Source of the DNA: Lamellibrachia columna
Taxonomy: Eukaryota; Annelida; Polychaeta; Sabellida; Siboglinidae
Length of the DNA: 64,000 nucleotides
Direction of reading: 5' to 3'
Assembly (NCBI GenBank): GCA_963662155.1
Contig: OY759263.1
Location: 41,202,584 to 41,266,583 of the forward strand
A program made the position numbers and the translations under genes. The notes below the pieces were generated by a model. The model did no database searches. It was not told where the DNA came from and was given only the letters and a program-made list of their open reading frames with translations. Of this stretch, positions 1-11,464 are shown in pieces. Each line of letters opens with the position of its first letter. Positions within the stretch are counted from its first letter, which is position 1.

Positions 1-41
1 GATTGTTATGTATGTGAACACAGACAGAAGATGTTTCTTAC

Positions 42-89
42 TTGTGCAGTTTCTCGTAGCGTTCGCCGGGGATATAGCCGCTTGTAATT
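42..89 (-). CDS. Possible 48-bp linker exon
   Basis: A short stretch lies between a TTGTAG acceptor and a GTAAGA donor. It is open in the gene's phase (1-1) and would add 16 residues with an N-x-T glycosylation sequon. No domain is visible. It fits the phase rule but is too short to be convincing without transcript data. Confidence 0.25.
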
Positions 90-715
90 CTACAATGAAT
101 CATGTAGAAATGCACACAATTCACCAATGCAAATCTATGTTACCATGCAGCTGCTTAGTTATACAGCTGTGTCAACTGGGGCATTGGAAACTGAAAGAAA
201 CATGACTCAAGTGCCTTTGATTGTACTGAGTGCTGTACAACAGTAGCACTAGTAGCAACACAGGTGGCCACAGCATCACATCACCAATGGAGTCAACATT
301 CACTATAGCTAATGCAGCCATTTCTGAAAGACTTGTCTTAAGAAAATCAGCAAAAAAGGCTACTTGAAATAACACCTTGGTGGATGATATAACCAGGAAG
401 CGGTTCATTAAGATGTAGCATTGCGTCTACTACTTCACCCCTCTTGAGTAAAACATGAAGCAAATTATCATGTTTAGTTAGACAAATATGTTCAATTCAT
501 ACGTCATTGCTTGTAAATGAAATCTGTAGTGTTCCACAGTAGTGCATGGAACATAGTGTCAATTCATTTTGAAGACAGCTGTCTTCACGGAAGGCCAGTG
601 AATGCCAATAAATAAAACAGTATAACTAAATTACCAATATATAAAAATAAATTACTTGGTGGTCACTTTCCGAGTATGTTACAACTTTACATAGATTAGA
701 TAGGGTAGCACATAC
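90..715. other. Intron-like AT-rich sequence
   Basis: I see no coding signal, repeat array or transposon end in this stretch. It behaves as an intron between the first EGF exon and the possible linker exon. Confidence 0.4.
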
Positions 716-826
716 TTTCACAGTTAGTCCCAGAATACTGGCTCGGGCATTTGCAGACTCTGTCGTTCCCTTTCCGGATACACGTTCCTCTATTCATACA
801 TGGGTGGTTGTGACACGAATCATCAA
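716..826 (-). CDS. EGF-like domain exon (most 3' in window)
   Basis: A 111-bp exon encodes one EGF domain with spacing C-x4-C-x5-C-x8-C-x-C-x8-C. The acceptor is TTCCAG and the donor GTATGT, phase 1-1. The loop between Cys3 and Cys4 is basic (RKGNDR). It adds one disulphide-knotted module to the extracellular protein. Confidence 0.82.
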
Positions 827-1167
827 CTGGAAACACAAGTAAAACAATCAAACAGGTAAATTATTTAACATATTCCACTTCTTTTGTCACAAAGTCTCTA
901 AATGAACAATTTTAAACCTTCACCGTTGTGCTCTTTCCATGCATGCGTGCACGTGCCATGTTTGTTATTATACATTTGTGTTTCTTGACAGTGATACAAC
1001 TGCTCTATTTTAAGCTCTGAACTGATATGTACAAAGTACAATGTGAATATGTCATTAATTGGACCTAAGTGGACCTATTCTGTGACAGCCTCACAAATAA
1101 TAATACACTTTATTTATACACTCATATCCAGAGTAAGACACTGTTCAGGAGTGTTTTAAAAGATTAA

Positions 1168-1172
<5 letters not shown>

Positions 1173-1197
<25 letters not shown>
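1173..1197. repeat. (TA)n microsatellite
   Basis: A pure TA dinucleotide run lies in the intron between the first two EGF exons. The rest of 827-1394 is AT-rich with no other feature seen. Confidence 0.9.
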
Positions 1198-1203
<6 letters not shown>

Positions 1204-1394
1204 GTATAATACTAGTTTTATTTGTCCAGGCTGCATCACAAATCAGGCTGCTCTCTGCTGCACTGGGCATAAATGAATAAAACATGATTACTGTGCATGA
1301 ACATATTGTGCATGATTTTTTACATGAAACATGCTGATTATTTCATGAAACATACCAATGTACGCATGAACCCAGCTAACGAACAAATGCTTAC

Positions 1395-1508
1395 ATTGAC
1401 AGGTAAAGCCAAAGTGACCAGGCAGGCACAGACATGTGAACGTGGTGCCCTTTGATGGCACACAGTGTCCGTCGTTCATACATGGTTTACGGCCACATGG
1501 GTTGAATG
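1395..1508 (-). CDS. EGF-like domain exon
   Basis: A 114-bp exon, phase 1-1, acceptor TTTCAG and donor GTAAGC. Cys spacing is x4, x5, x9, x1, x8, one residue longer than its neighbours in the Cys3-Cys4 loop. A 60-bp tandem repeat starts within about 20 bp of its acceptor. Confidence 0.82.
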
Positions 1509-1519
1509 CTGAAACATGT

Positions 1520-2320
1520 ATGTTGGTGGCTTACAGACTTGTCTTCTATGACACACAGACACAGGGGATTAATTAGACAAACCAGGTGGTTCACAGACTT
1601 GTCTTCTATGACACACAGACACAGGGGATCAATTAAACAAACTAGGTGGTTCACAGACCTGTCTTCTATGACACACATACACATTGGATCAATTAGACAA
1701 ATCAGGTGGTTCACAGGCTTGTTTTCTATGACACACAAACACTGGGGATCAATTAGACAATTAGGTATGGAGACTGTCTATGTGTGCATGTGGCAAGGCA
1801 GCGACAGTATCCATACACATAACCAACCTATTAAACATTTTTGTTAAACATCCTATACATAAAATAAATCAAACTATCAGATAAAAACCATTTCAGCAAC
1901 ATTAATGATACTAGTCTTTTAATCGAATGTACCACCCACAGCGCATGCGCACAGTCCACCACAAACTCCTGCGTTAGCCCAAGTTTGGGCTGTTTGGAGT
2001 AAACCACTTGAGACTTGAGAGACAAATCAGGTGGTTCACAGACTTGTCTTCTATGACACACAAACACTGGGGATCAATTAGACAAATCAGGTGGTTCACA
2101 GACTTATCTTCTATGACACACAAACACTGGGGATCAAATTAGACAAATCAGGTGGTTCACATACTTGTTTTCTATGACACACAAACACTGGGGATCAGTT
2201 AGACAAACCAAGTGGTTCACAGACTTGTCTTCTATGACACACAAACATGGGGGATCAATTACACAAAACAGGTGGTTCATGTACCTGTCTTTTATGACAC
2301 ACAAACACAGGGATTGATAA
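1520..2320. repeat. 60-bp minisatellite in two blocks
   Basis: Units of about 60 bp, carrying GGTTCACAGACTTG and CTATGACACACA, run in two blocks (about 1,520-1,765 and 2,020-2,320). About 255 bp of non-repeat sequence separates them, including a CGCATGCGC segment. Open frames across the array (for example 1,487-1,738) come from the repeat and are not genes. The array lies at the 3' splice site of the adjacent EGF exon. Nothing else is seen from 2,320 to 3,093. Confidence 0.85.
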
Positions 2321-3093
2321 CAGACAAATCAGGCTGAGAAAAAACATGAGTACTGAAACCTCGCAGTAACTTGACAAAGTACAGTGGTTTGGTAAAATCC
2401 ATGATGTACGTAGCAAATTATACATCCTGTCAATAACAAAGTGTGATTTGTAGTGTAATATTCTCTTGCCAAAAAGCCACTGACTGAGTAAGTTGTTACA
2501 ATTTGGCTGTTTTGTACAAAAAGCCACAGAAAAGCCAAATTGTAGCAATCAGTCAGAGAATGTATAATTTCAAGCATAGCAGTGTTGAGAAGACACCATT
2601 GAGCACACATGAAGTTGTGACATACATTGTATTATATATCACACTGAAGTGGTTACACCACTATCAAATTAACATTATATAGTACCTGAATCAGGAAATG
2701 AATCTATTCTATGTATTCTCATGTGTTAACTAACAAGGGCATGCAACAGTAGTCATTTATAGATGCAGCTGCCTTCACTGAGAATTGTAATTGGTTTTAG
2801 CACAACCCAGTAACCTACATAACTTCGTACTGTTTCTGCTTGAGACACAGTATTGTGTATTCTCTACCAATACAGTCCTAAGCCCGCCTACATTTAGCAG
2901 TGTACCCAGAGATGATTCCAAAATAGTTCTGGCAGATATGGTATAGAGGGCAGTTTGATTTAATGACCCCACTAATTTATTCATAATACACCAACATGTG
3001 GTTATTTTAGTATGAATGGCTATTTACAACTGATTATCATAATGACCAAGTATTTGTGCCCAAGACAACATGGTTGTACAGCGGCGCACTTAC

Positions 3094-3204
3094 TTTCGCA
3101 AGAAGGGCCTGAGTAGGTATCAGTGCAGTGACACTGTCGACTAGACCCAGCCATGACACAGGTGCCGTCATTCTGACACGGTCTCAACTTACACATGTTC
3201 TCAC
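3094..3204 (-). CDS. EGF-like domain exon
   Basis: A 111-bp exon with a TATAG acceptor and a perfect GTAAGT donor, phase 1-1. Cys spacing is x4, x5, x8, x1, x8. The chain before Cys1 starts with GENM. It lies 319 bp from the next EGF exon. Confidence 0.82.
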
Positions 3205-3523
3205 CTATACTCAAAATTCAACAAGACTTCATGTCATTGCCAGATATGAATGACCAGACAACTTTGACAAATGTTACTGTTTCACAAGAAAATCATAAAT
3301 ATTTTATTTGTCATTTGGTTAAGTGTATTAGTTTGTCAAGAGAATCCTGCAATATCAACATAGTCAATATAGAAACTTGTTTACCTGTCTCTGAAATGCA
3401 TCCAACAGTGGCCAAAAACAGAACTTTGTTTGGCAAATTCAGTACGCAAATACAATACTAATATACATAAAACAGAAAGAGTTGCATAAAATATGAAGGA
3501 AACAAGCCAGAAACCATGCTTAC

Positions 3524-3634
3524 GTTCACAAGTGGCCCCCTCAAATCCACTGACACACTGGCAAGTGTATTTGTCACCAAACTCTAAACATGTGCCATTG
3601 TTGCGACACGGCCCACTCTGACACTGCTCCAACT
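3524..3634 (-). CDS. EGF-like domain exon abutting a minisatellite
   Basis: A 111-bp exon, acceptor CTTTCAG and donor GTAAGC, phase 1-1, six Cys in the usual spacing with an acidic loop (LEFGDKYT). The last intron bases before its acceptor run straight into a 3.9-kb tandem array, so the branch-point region is itself repeat sequence. Confidence 0.83.
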
Positions 3635-3639
3635 CTGAA

Positions 3640-6600
3640 AGGCAAGCAGTGACACTACATTACTCACTGGCCCACCACAACCAGCAGTGACACTACATTA
3701 TTCACTGGCCCACCACAACCAGCAGTGACACTACATTATTCACTGACCCAACAAAAACCAGCAGTGACACTACATTACTCACTGGCCCACCACAACAAGC
3801 ACTGACACTACATTACTCACTGGCCCACCACAACCAGCAGTGACACTACATTACTCACTGGCCCACCACAACAAGCAGTGACACTACATTACTCACTGGC
3901 CTACAACAACAAACTGTGACACTACATTACTCACTGGCCCACCACAACCAGCAGTGACACTACATTACTCATTGGCCCACCACAACCAGCAGTGACACTA
4001 CATTACTCACTGGCCCACCACAACCAGCAGTGACACTACATTACTCACTGGCCCACCACAACAAGCAGTGACACTACATTACTCACTGGCCCACCACAAC
4101 CAACAGTGACACTACATTACTCACTGGCCTAATACAACAAACAGTGACATTACATTACTCACTGGCCTACAACAACCAGCAGTGACACTACATTACTTAC
4201 TAACCTACAACAAATAGCAATGACACTACATTACTCACTGGGTTACCACAACCTGCAGTTACTCTACATTACTCACTGGCCTACAACAACCAACAGTGAC
4301 ACTACTTTACTCACTGGCCTACAACAACCAGCAATGACACTACATTACTTACTAACCTACAACAAATAGCAATGACACTACATTACTCATTGGCCCACCA
4401 CAACCTGCAGTGACACTACATTACTCACTGGCCTACAACAACCAACAGTGACACTACATTACTCACTGGCCTACAACAACCAACAGTGACACTACATTAC
4501 TCACTGGCCTACAACAACCAGCAGTGACACTACATTACTTACTAACCTACAACAAATAGCAATGACACTACATTACTCACTGGCCCACCACAACCTGCAG
4601 TGACACTACATTAATTACTGGGTTACCACAACCAGCAGTGTCTCTACATTACTCACTGGCTTACCACAACCTGCAGTGACTCTACATTACTCACTGGCTT
4701 ACCACAACCTGCAGTGACACTACATTACTCATTGGCTTACCACAACATGCAGTGACACTACATTACTCACTGGCTTACCACAACCTGCAGTGACTCTACA
4801 TTACTCACTGGCTTACCACAACATGCAGTGACACTACATTACTCATTGGCTTACCACAACATGCAGTGACACTACATTACTCACTGGCTTACCACAACCA
4901 ACAGTGACACTACATTACTCATTGGCTTACCACAACATGCAGTGACACTACATTGCTCACTGGCTTACCACAACCAACAGTGACACTACATTACTCATTG
5001 GCTTACCACAACATGCAGTGACACTACATTACTCACTGGCTTACCACAACCTGCAGTGACTCTACATTACTCACTGGCTTACCACAACCTGCAGTGACAC
5101 TACATTACTCATTGGCTTACCACAACATGCAGTGACACTACATTACTCACTGGCTTACCACAACCTGCAGTGACTCTACATTACTCACTGGCTTACCACA
5201 ACCTGCAGTGACACTACATTACTCATTGGCTTACCACAACATGCAGTGACACTACATTACTCACTGGCTTACCACAACCTGCAGTGACTCTACATTACTC
5301 ACTGGCTTACCACAACCTGCAGTGACACTACATTACTCATTGGCTTACCACAACATGCAGTGACACTACATTACTCACTGGCTTACCACAACCTGCAGTG
5401 ACACTACATTACTCATTGGCTTACCACAACATGCAGTGACACTACATTACTCATTGGCTTACCACAACCTGCAGTGACTCTACATTACTCACTGGCTTAC
5501 CACAACCTGCAGTGACACTACATTACTCACTGGCTTACCACAACCAACAGTGACACTACATTACTCACTGGCCTACAACAACCAACAGTGACACTACATT
5601 ACTCACTGGCTTACCACAACCTGCAGTTACTCTACATTACTCACTGGCCTACAACAACCAGCAGTGACACTACATTACTTACTAACCTACAACAAATAGC
5701 AATGACACTACATTACTCACTGGGTTACCACAACCAGCAGTGACTCTACATTAATCACTGGGTTACCACAACCAGCAGTGTCTCTACATTACTCACTGGC
5801 TTACCACAACCTGCAGTGACACTACATTACTTACTAACTTACAACAAATAGCAATGACTCTACATTAATCACTGGGTTACCACAACCAGCAGTGACTCTA
5901 CATTAATCACTGGGTTACCACAACCTGCAGTGACTCTACATTACTCACTGGCTTACCACAATCTGCAGTGACACTACATTACTCACTGGCTTACCACAAC
6001 CTGCAGTGACACTACATTACTTACTAACCTACAACAAATAGCAATGACACTACATTACTCACTGGGTTACCACAACCAGCAGTGACTCTACATTAATCAC
6101 TGGGTTACCACAACCTGCAGTGACTCTACATTACTTACTAACCTACAACAAATAGCAATGACACTACATTACTCACTGGGTTACCACAACCAGCAGTGAC
6201 ACTACATTACTCACTGGCTTACTACAACCTGCAGTGACTCTACATTACTCACTGGCTTACCACAACCTGCAGTGACTCTACATTACTCACTGGCTTACCA
6301 CAACCTGCAGTGACTCTACATTACTCACTGGCTTACCACAACCTGCAGTGACTCTACATTACTCACTGGTTACCACAACCTGCAGTGACTCTACATTACT
6401 CACTGGCTTACCACAACCTGCAGTGACTCTACATTACTCACTGGCTTACCACAACCAGCAGTGACTCTACATTACTCACTGGCTTACCACAACCTGCAGT
6501 GACTCTACATTACTCACTGGCTTACCACAACCAGCAGTGACTCTACATTACTCACTGGCTTACCACAACCTGCAGTGACTCTACATTACTCACTGGCTTA

Positions 6601-7567
6601 CCACAACCTGCAGTGACTCTACATTACTCACTGGCTTACCACAACCTGCAGTGACTCTACATTACTCACTGGCTTACTACAACCTGCAGTGACTCTACAT
6701 TACTCACTGGCTTACCACAACCTGCAGTGACTCTACATTACTCACTGGCTTACTACAACCTGCAGTGACTCTACATTACTCACTGGCTTACCACAACCAG
6801 CAGTGACTCTACATTACTCACTGGCTTACCACAACCTGCAGTGACTCTACATTACTCACTGGCTTACCACAACCTGCAGTGACTCTACATTACTCACTGG
6901 CTTACCACAACCTGCAGTGACTCTACATTACTCACTGGCTTACCACAACCTGCAGTGACTCTACATTACTCACTGGCTTACCACAACCTGCAGTGACTCT
7001 ACATTACTCACTGGCTTACCACAACCTGCAGTGACTCTACATTACTCACTGGCTTACTACAACCTGCAGTGACTCTACATTACTCACTGGCTTACCACAA
7101 CCTGCAGTGACTCTACATTACTCACTGGCTTACTACAACCTGCAGTGACTCTACATTACTCACTGGCTTACCACAACCTGCAGTGACTCTACATTACTCA
7201 CTGGCTTACCACAACCTGCAGTGACTCTACATTACTCACTGGCTTACCACAACCTGCAGTGACTCTACATTACTCACTGGCTTACCACAACCTGCAGTGA
7301 CTCTACATTACTCACTGGCTTACCACAACCTGCAGTGACTCTACATTACTCACTGGCTTACCACAACCTGCAGTGACTCTACATTACTCACTGGCTTACC
7401 ACAACCTGCAGTGACTCTACATTACTCACTGGCTTACCACAATCTGCAGTGACTCTACATTACTCACTGGCTTACCACAACCTGCAGTGACTCTACATTA
7501 CTCACTGGCTTACTACAACCTGCAGTGACTCTACATTACTCACTGGCTTACTACAACCTGCAGTGAC
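3640..7567. repeat. 38-bp satellite array, about 100 copies
   Basis: A tandem array of a 38-bp unit, core CTCACTGGCTTACCACAACC then TGCAGTGACTCTACATTA. The exon-side end is diverse (ACAACCAGC, AACAAATAGC variants). The middle (about 4.7-5.5 kb) alternates two variants, GACTC/ACCTG and GACAC/ACATG. The far end from about 6.2 kb is almost uniform. This gradient fits array growth and homogenisation from the 7.5-kb side. Read on the minus strand, every unit contains CACTGCAG and GTAAGC, which look like splice signals. Confidence 0.95.
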
Positions 7568-7664
7568 ACTACATTATTCACAACACCAAGGAATATTTCC
7601 AAACATAATTGAGGGTGCAAAAACATTGAAATATGAACAAAACAAAAACAAAACCAGTAAAGCA

Positions 7665-7788
7665 CAACTATGAACACCTCCACAACTATGAACACCTCCA
7701 CAACTATGAACACCTCCACAACTATGAACACCTCCACAACTATGAACACCTCCACAACTATGAACACCTCCACAACAAACAGCCAAAA
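7665..7788. repeat. 18-bp minisatellite, about 7 copies
   Basis: The unit CACAACTATGAACACCTC is repeated with no interruption. Because the unit is a multiple of three, both strands stay open (for example VVEVFI repeats on the minus strand), but there is no splice or protein evidence. The rest of 7,568-8,106 is intron-like. Confidence 0.95.
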
Positions 7789-8106
7789 CAGGCCTTTTTC
7801 AATTTTGCATATATGATATCTCACATATATGATATCTCACATAAATGTTATTCTATCTAAGAATTGTTTCAGGCTTTCAGAAAAAAGTATGAAATATCAG
7901 AAAGTTTTAGTTTTAGAGGAAACAATATAAAGGTGTTGATGAAATCTTTGATGAAAACAGTATGTTGATTTTCTTGCAAATATAATGCAGAGACGCCATT
8001 ATAAAAAAAACAACAACATATTTTATGGAAGAGAGTTGATTTTCCTTCATTTGAACATGAATGGTGGTCAGCTTCAGATCTTAACAACATAATTATGTGC
8101 ACTTGC

Positions 8107-8217
8107 TTTCACAGTCGACTCCAGTATATCCTTGACCGCACTTACACATACGTGTTCGCCCCTTCAGTACACAAGTGGCATTGTTCTCGCATGGGAACTC
8201 GTGACATGCGTCAGTAT
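8107..8217 (-). CDS. EGF-like domain exon with GC donor
   Basis: A 111-bp exon, acceptor TTTCAG, phase 1-1, Cys spacing x4, x5, x8, x1, x8. The donor reads AAA|GCAAGT, so the following intron would be of the rare GC-AG class. The rest of the donor matches U1 well, as is usual for functional GC donors. Confidence 0.78.
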
Positions 8218-8765
8218 CTGAAACACACCAAGATATATTATTTTAATGTTTGACTATTTTGTAAAAAAAATTCTGTGTTGTTACTTCAAGAGATTTTACG
8301 TTTTAATATTTTGTTTTGCTGCCTGTCCATCCAGCAAACCTACGTCCAAATACTAAACTAAACACACATGAAAAAAAACGGTTGCATTTTCATTTGAATG
8401 CAGTGGCACCATTTAATCTACATATGCATTTCATCTGAACCAAAAGTATTTGCGCGTAAATCAAAAAAAAAAAAAATTCATTAACTCTTTGAACATGAAC
8501 AATGTGAAAATTACTCAATTATATAGCTGTACATGTGTTTTTAGTTTTTATAAATGCATAACCACATGTTCATAATAATACATTTTTGAACCAGTTACAA
8601 TGAGATATTTCAGTTTATTTATTTTCCTTGCAACAAACTTCAAAATGCATGCACATGGAATTTATTTAATGACTAACTGATTAGGTTATTTTGATATGAT
8701 ACATTTTTTATAAAAACTAAATTAAATCATTCATGCTGACATTAAAATTAAACCAGTTGACTAAC

Positions 8766-8876
8766 GTTCACAGCGAGTGCCAACATATCCTTGCGAACAT
8801 CTGCACATGTAGACATGGCCTTGGTCAACGCATGTTCCTCCATGCAAACAAGGCTTTGCCCAGCATGCATTGAAAT
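8766..8876 (-). CDS. EGF-like domain exon
   Basis: A 111-bp exon, acceptor TTGCAG and donor GTTAGT, phase 1-1, six Cys in the standard spacing. A 26-bp direct duplication lies just upstream in the intron (about 8,893-8,945, GTAATTCTGAGAGAAATCAT). Confidence 0.82.
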
Positions 8877-9065
8877 CTGCAATAACAAAACGTAGTAATT
8901 CTGAGAGAAATCATAATCAAGTAATTCTGAGAGAAATCATAATCAAGAGACTCATAACATATCTGGCTAAATGTGATGGTTCCTTGTATGTGAATATGCA
9001 GCTACTAACTAAGTTTTATTAGATTTCCTGTATTACTGAAGTTGTGCAACTCAACAATTTCTCAC

Positions 9066-9179
9066 CCTCGCAGTGACTGCTGTAATAGCCATTGGCACAT
9101 ATGCAGTGATACTGGCTCTTTTCGGATGCACATGTGCCACCATTCTTACACAGTCCCTTCGTACTGCACGGATCACGAT
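9066..9179 (-). CDS. EGF-like domain exon
   Basis: A 114-bp exon, acceptor TTTGTAG and donor GTGAGA, phase 1-1. The first loop is C-x5-C rather than x4. The last loop reads ANGYYSSH and lacks the usual second Gly before Cys6. Confidence 0.8.
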
Positions 9180-9672
9180 CTACAAACACAACTATCAACT
9201 ACATGCTGATGCGTACATACTCGTATAAAAAATATAACTGTGCCGCAATTAATCAGTACTGGACAACACCATAAACAGAGTTGAATGATGGTTTCAAATG
9301 TCGTAAACATAACCAATAGTGTTTACAAATAATGCACATTTTGTATTGATATTGTTTATATTTTATGTGTGTCCTTGTCTAACAATAGTTGAGCTTTGTC
9401 TCTCAGTAGAAATTATCTACTTTGTGCTGCTTTCAATGTATTCTACCACATCAGGTATCTTCCACAATTCATGCTAAATGTGAGAACTTTTTAAAGGGCA
9501 TTTCGCCTACTATGCCTAGTGTGAATGTACCACACAGACTGCATAACTAATAACTGGTGCTTCACTTATGTAAGTTCATCTGTGTACAATAATAATGATT
9601 TAGCTTAACTTCCAAAATATTGTCATGATCAGATCATCCATCGACTGCTGGAGATTGTAGCGAGTGACTTAC

Positions 9673-9780
9673 ACTGACAGTTGTCTCCATAGAAACTCTG
9701 TCCACATCTACAGTGGCGCCGCCCATGACGGACATAGCATGTTCCACGGTTCTTGCAAGGCCGCAAACACAGGTCCACCT
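9673..9780 (-). CDS. EGF-like domain exon
   Basis: A 108-bp exon, acceptor TTCCTAG and donor GTAAGT, phase 1-1. The first loop is short (C-x3-C), and the Cys3-Cys4 loop is strongly basic (YVRHGRRH). The following 9,781-10,619 is intron-like with no feature seen. Confidence 0.8.
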
Positions 9781-10603
9781 CTAGGAACAAGGAACGCATA
9801 AAATATGATTATATGGAATCAAAACCTAGGAACTTTAGTTGATTATTTGAAGTGTTTATCTGTAAAATGAGTTACATGCCAAAATCACATAAATTGATTT
9901 AAGAGTGGTTTTGTGCTTCCATCAAGTTAATAGTTGTGGAGGTATTTTTCGGCAATTGGTATTATATGCCACACTATTGACTGATAAACTAATAGTTTCC
10001 CATCGATTGCTAAACAGTGTGCAACATAAAAATTATTTATCTTGAAATGTACAAATTGAATATATTGCATTTTGTAGATAAATGCTTCATTTCTTGTGTA
10101 GAACGGTCAACATCTTCATGTTTGAAGCCCATCTTCGACAGGTTTACTCAACAGATTTCATAAAGATGATAGACAACAACTGTGTGCTGTGCTTGGAAGG
10201 AGATGGCATCATGTGTCTGTGAAGAAAACAACTGTTTCTCCAAACTACAACATTACTGCACATGCAAGAAACCAATCAATAAGTGTAGGACCACAGCAAC
10301 AGATTCTTAAATGACACACCCAGTGAATAACACTGGATGTAACTATGACAAACATTGGACAAGAGTTGCCATATGTTTGCAAGTAGACCATCAACAACCA
10401 TTTACTGCAGCTCTCTGAAAACAGGATCTTGCTGTGTAGCCTTATTTGGATGACAGAGCAATCACACGATTCTTTTAAAAGTAAATTGTAGCTACAACAA
10501 AAAGACATAATAGTTGTGTAAAGATCACTTTCAACAAGTATTGCAACACACTGTTCTGAGATTACCTATAGTAGAAAAAAAGGGAGATTAGTCTCATTAA
10601 ATG

Positions 10604-11195
10604 TAGATGAAGTACATACTTTCACAGTTCATGCCATGGTACCCCTTGCCACAGAGGCAGTAGTATTTGTAGATGAAGTACATACTTTCACAGTTCATGC
10701 CATGGTACCCCTTGCCACAGAGGCAGTAGTATTTGTAGATGAAGTACATACTTTCACAGTTCATGCCATGGTACCCCTTGCCACAGAGGCAGTAGTATTT
10801 GTAGATGAAGTACATACTTTCACAGTTCATGCCATGGTACCCCTTGCCACAGAGGCAGTAGTATTTGTAGATGAAGTACATACTTTCACAGTTCATGCCA
10901 TGGTACCCCTTGCCACAGAGGCAGTAGTATTTGTAGATGAAGTACATACTTTCACAGTTCATGCCATGGTACCCCTTGCCACAGAGGCAGTAGTATTTGT
11001 AGATGAAGTACATACTTTCACAGTTCATGCCATGGTACCCCTTGCCACAGAGGCAGTAGTATTTGTAGATGAAGTACATACTTTCACAGTTCATGCCATG
11101 GTACCCCTTGCCACAGAGGCAGTAGTATTTGTAGATGAAGTACATACTTTCACAGTTCATGCCATGGTATCCCTTGCCACAGAGGCAGTAGTATT
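10604..11195. repeat. 66-bp minisatellite spanning a 5' splice site
   Basis: Nine near-identical 66-bp units (boundaries approximate) are made from the end of an EGF exon and the start of its intron. Copies are almost identical; one T/C difference near 11,170 marks the original exon. Recent expansion is likely. Confidence 0.95.
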
Positions 11196-11258
11196 TGCGT
11201 CCGCGTCGATGGCAAGTGCCTCCATTCTTGCATGGTCGTTTGTAGCACAGGTTGCAGA
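10620..11258 (-). CDS. EGF-like domain exon with nine tandem 3' ends
   Basis: The full domain is 11,148-11,258 (111 bp, acceptor TTACTTAG, donor GTATGT, phase 1-1; C-x4-C-x5-C-x8-C-x-C-x8-C, with two extra residues CN before Leu-Cys1). The last 49 exon bases plus 17 intron bases are then tandemly repeated, nine copies in all, each ending in the same GTATGT donor. The 66-bp unit keeps frame and has no stop. Using a distal donor would add 22 residues per unit, each a half EGF (KYYCLCGKGYHGMNCE) plus SMYFIY. The proximal donor gives the canonical exon and is my preferred end. Confidence 0.8.
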
Positions 11259-11464
11259 CTAAGTAAAAAGACATATTCACATCGCCTAACAAGTTTTAAG
11301 AGATGTGATGATATATGTTATATATAAACAGAATATGTGTCACACACATACATAAGCATACATACATAGGATTACATACACACACATATATGTATACAAA
11401 TTTTGTATATATAAATAGATATACAGACTTGGGGTCAATTACATTATATCAATTCCAAAACAAT

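Noticed and set aside
1487..1847. Repeat-rich frames on both strands in the 60-bp array
   Set aside because: The periodic peptide follows the DNA repeat; no splice sites or domain.
3640..7567. CRISPR-like regular array
   Set aside because: Units are contiguous with no unique spacers, and the sequence is clearly from an animal genome.
3640..7567. Micro-exons within each 38-bp unit (CAG|GTTGTG|GTAAGC)
   Set aside because: The words fit splice consensus, but a 6-base exon repeated about 100 times is implausible without RNA evidence.
10636..11262. 208-residue plus-strand open frame with nine identical repeats
   Set aside because: It is the antisense of the 66-bp EGF array. A repeat whose length is a multiple of three keeps both strands open; no other support.
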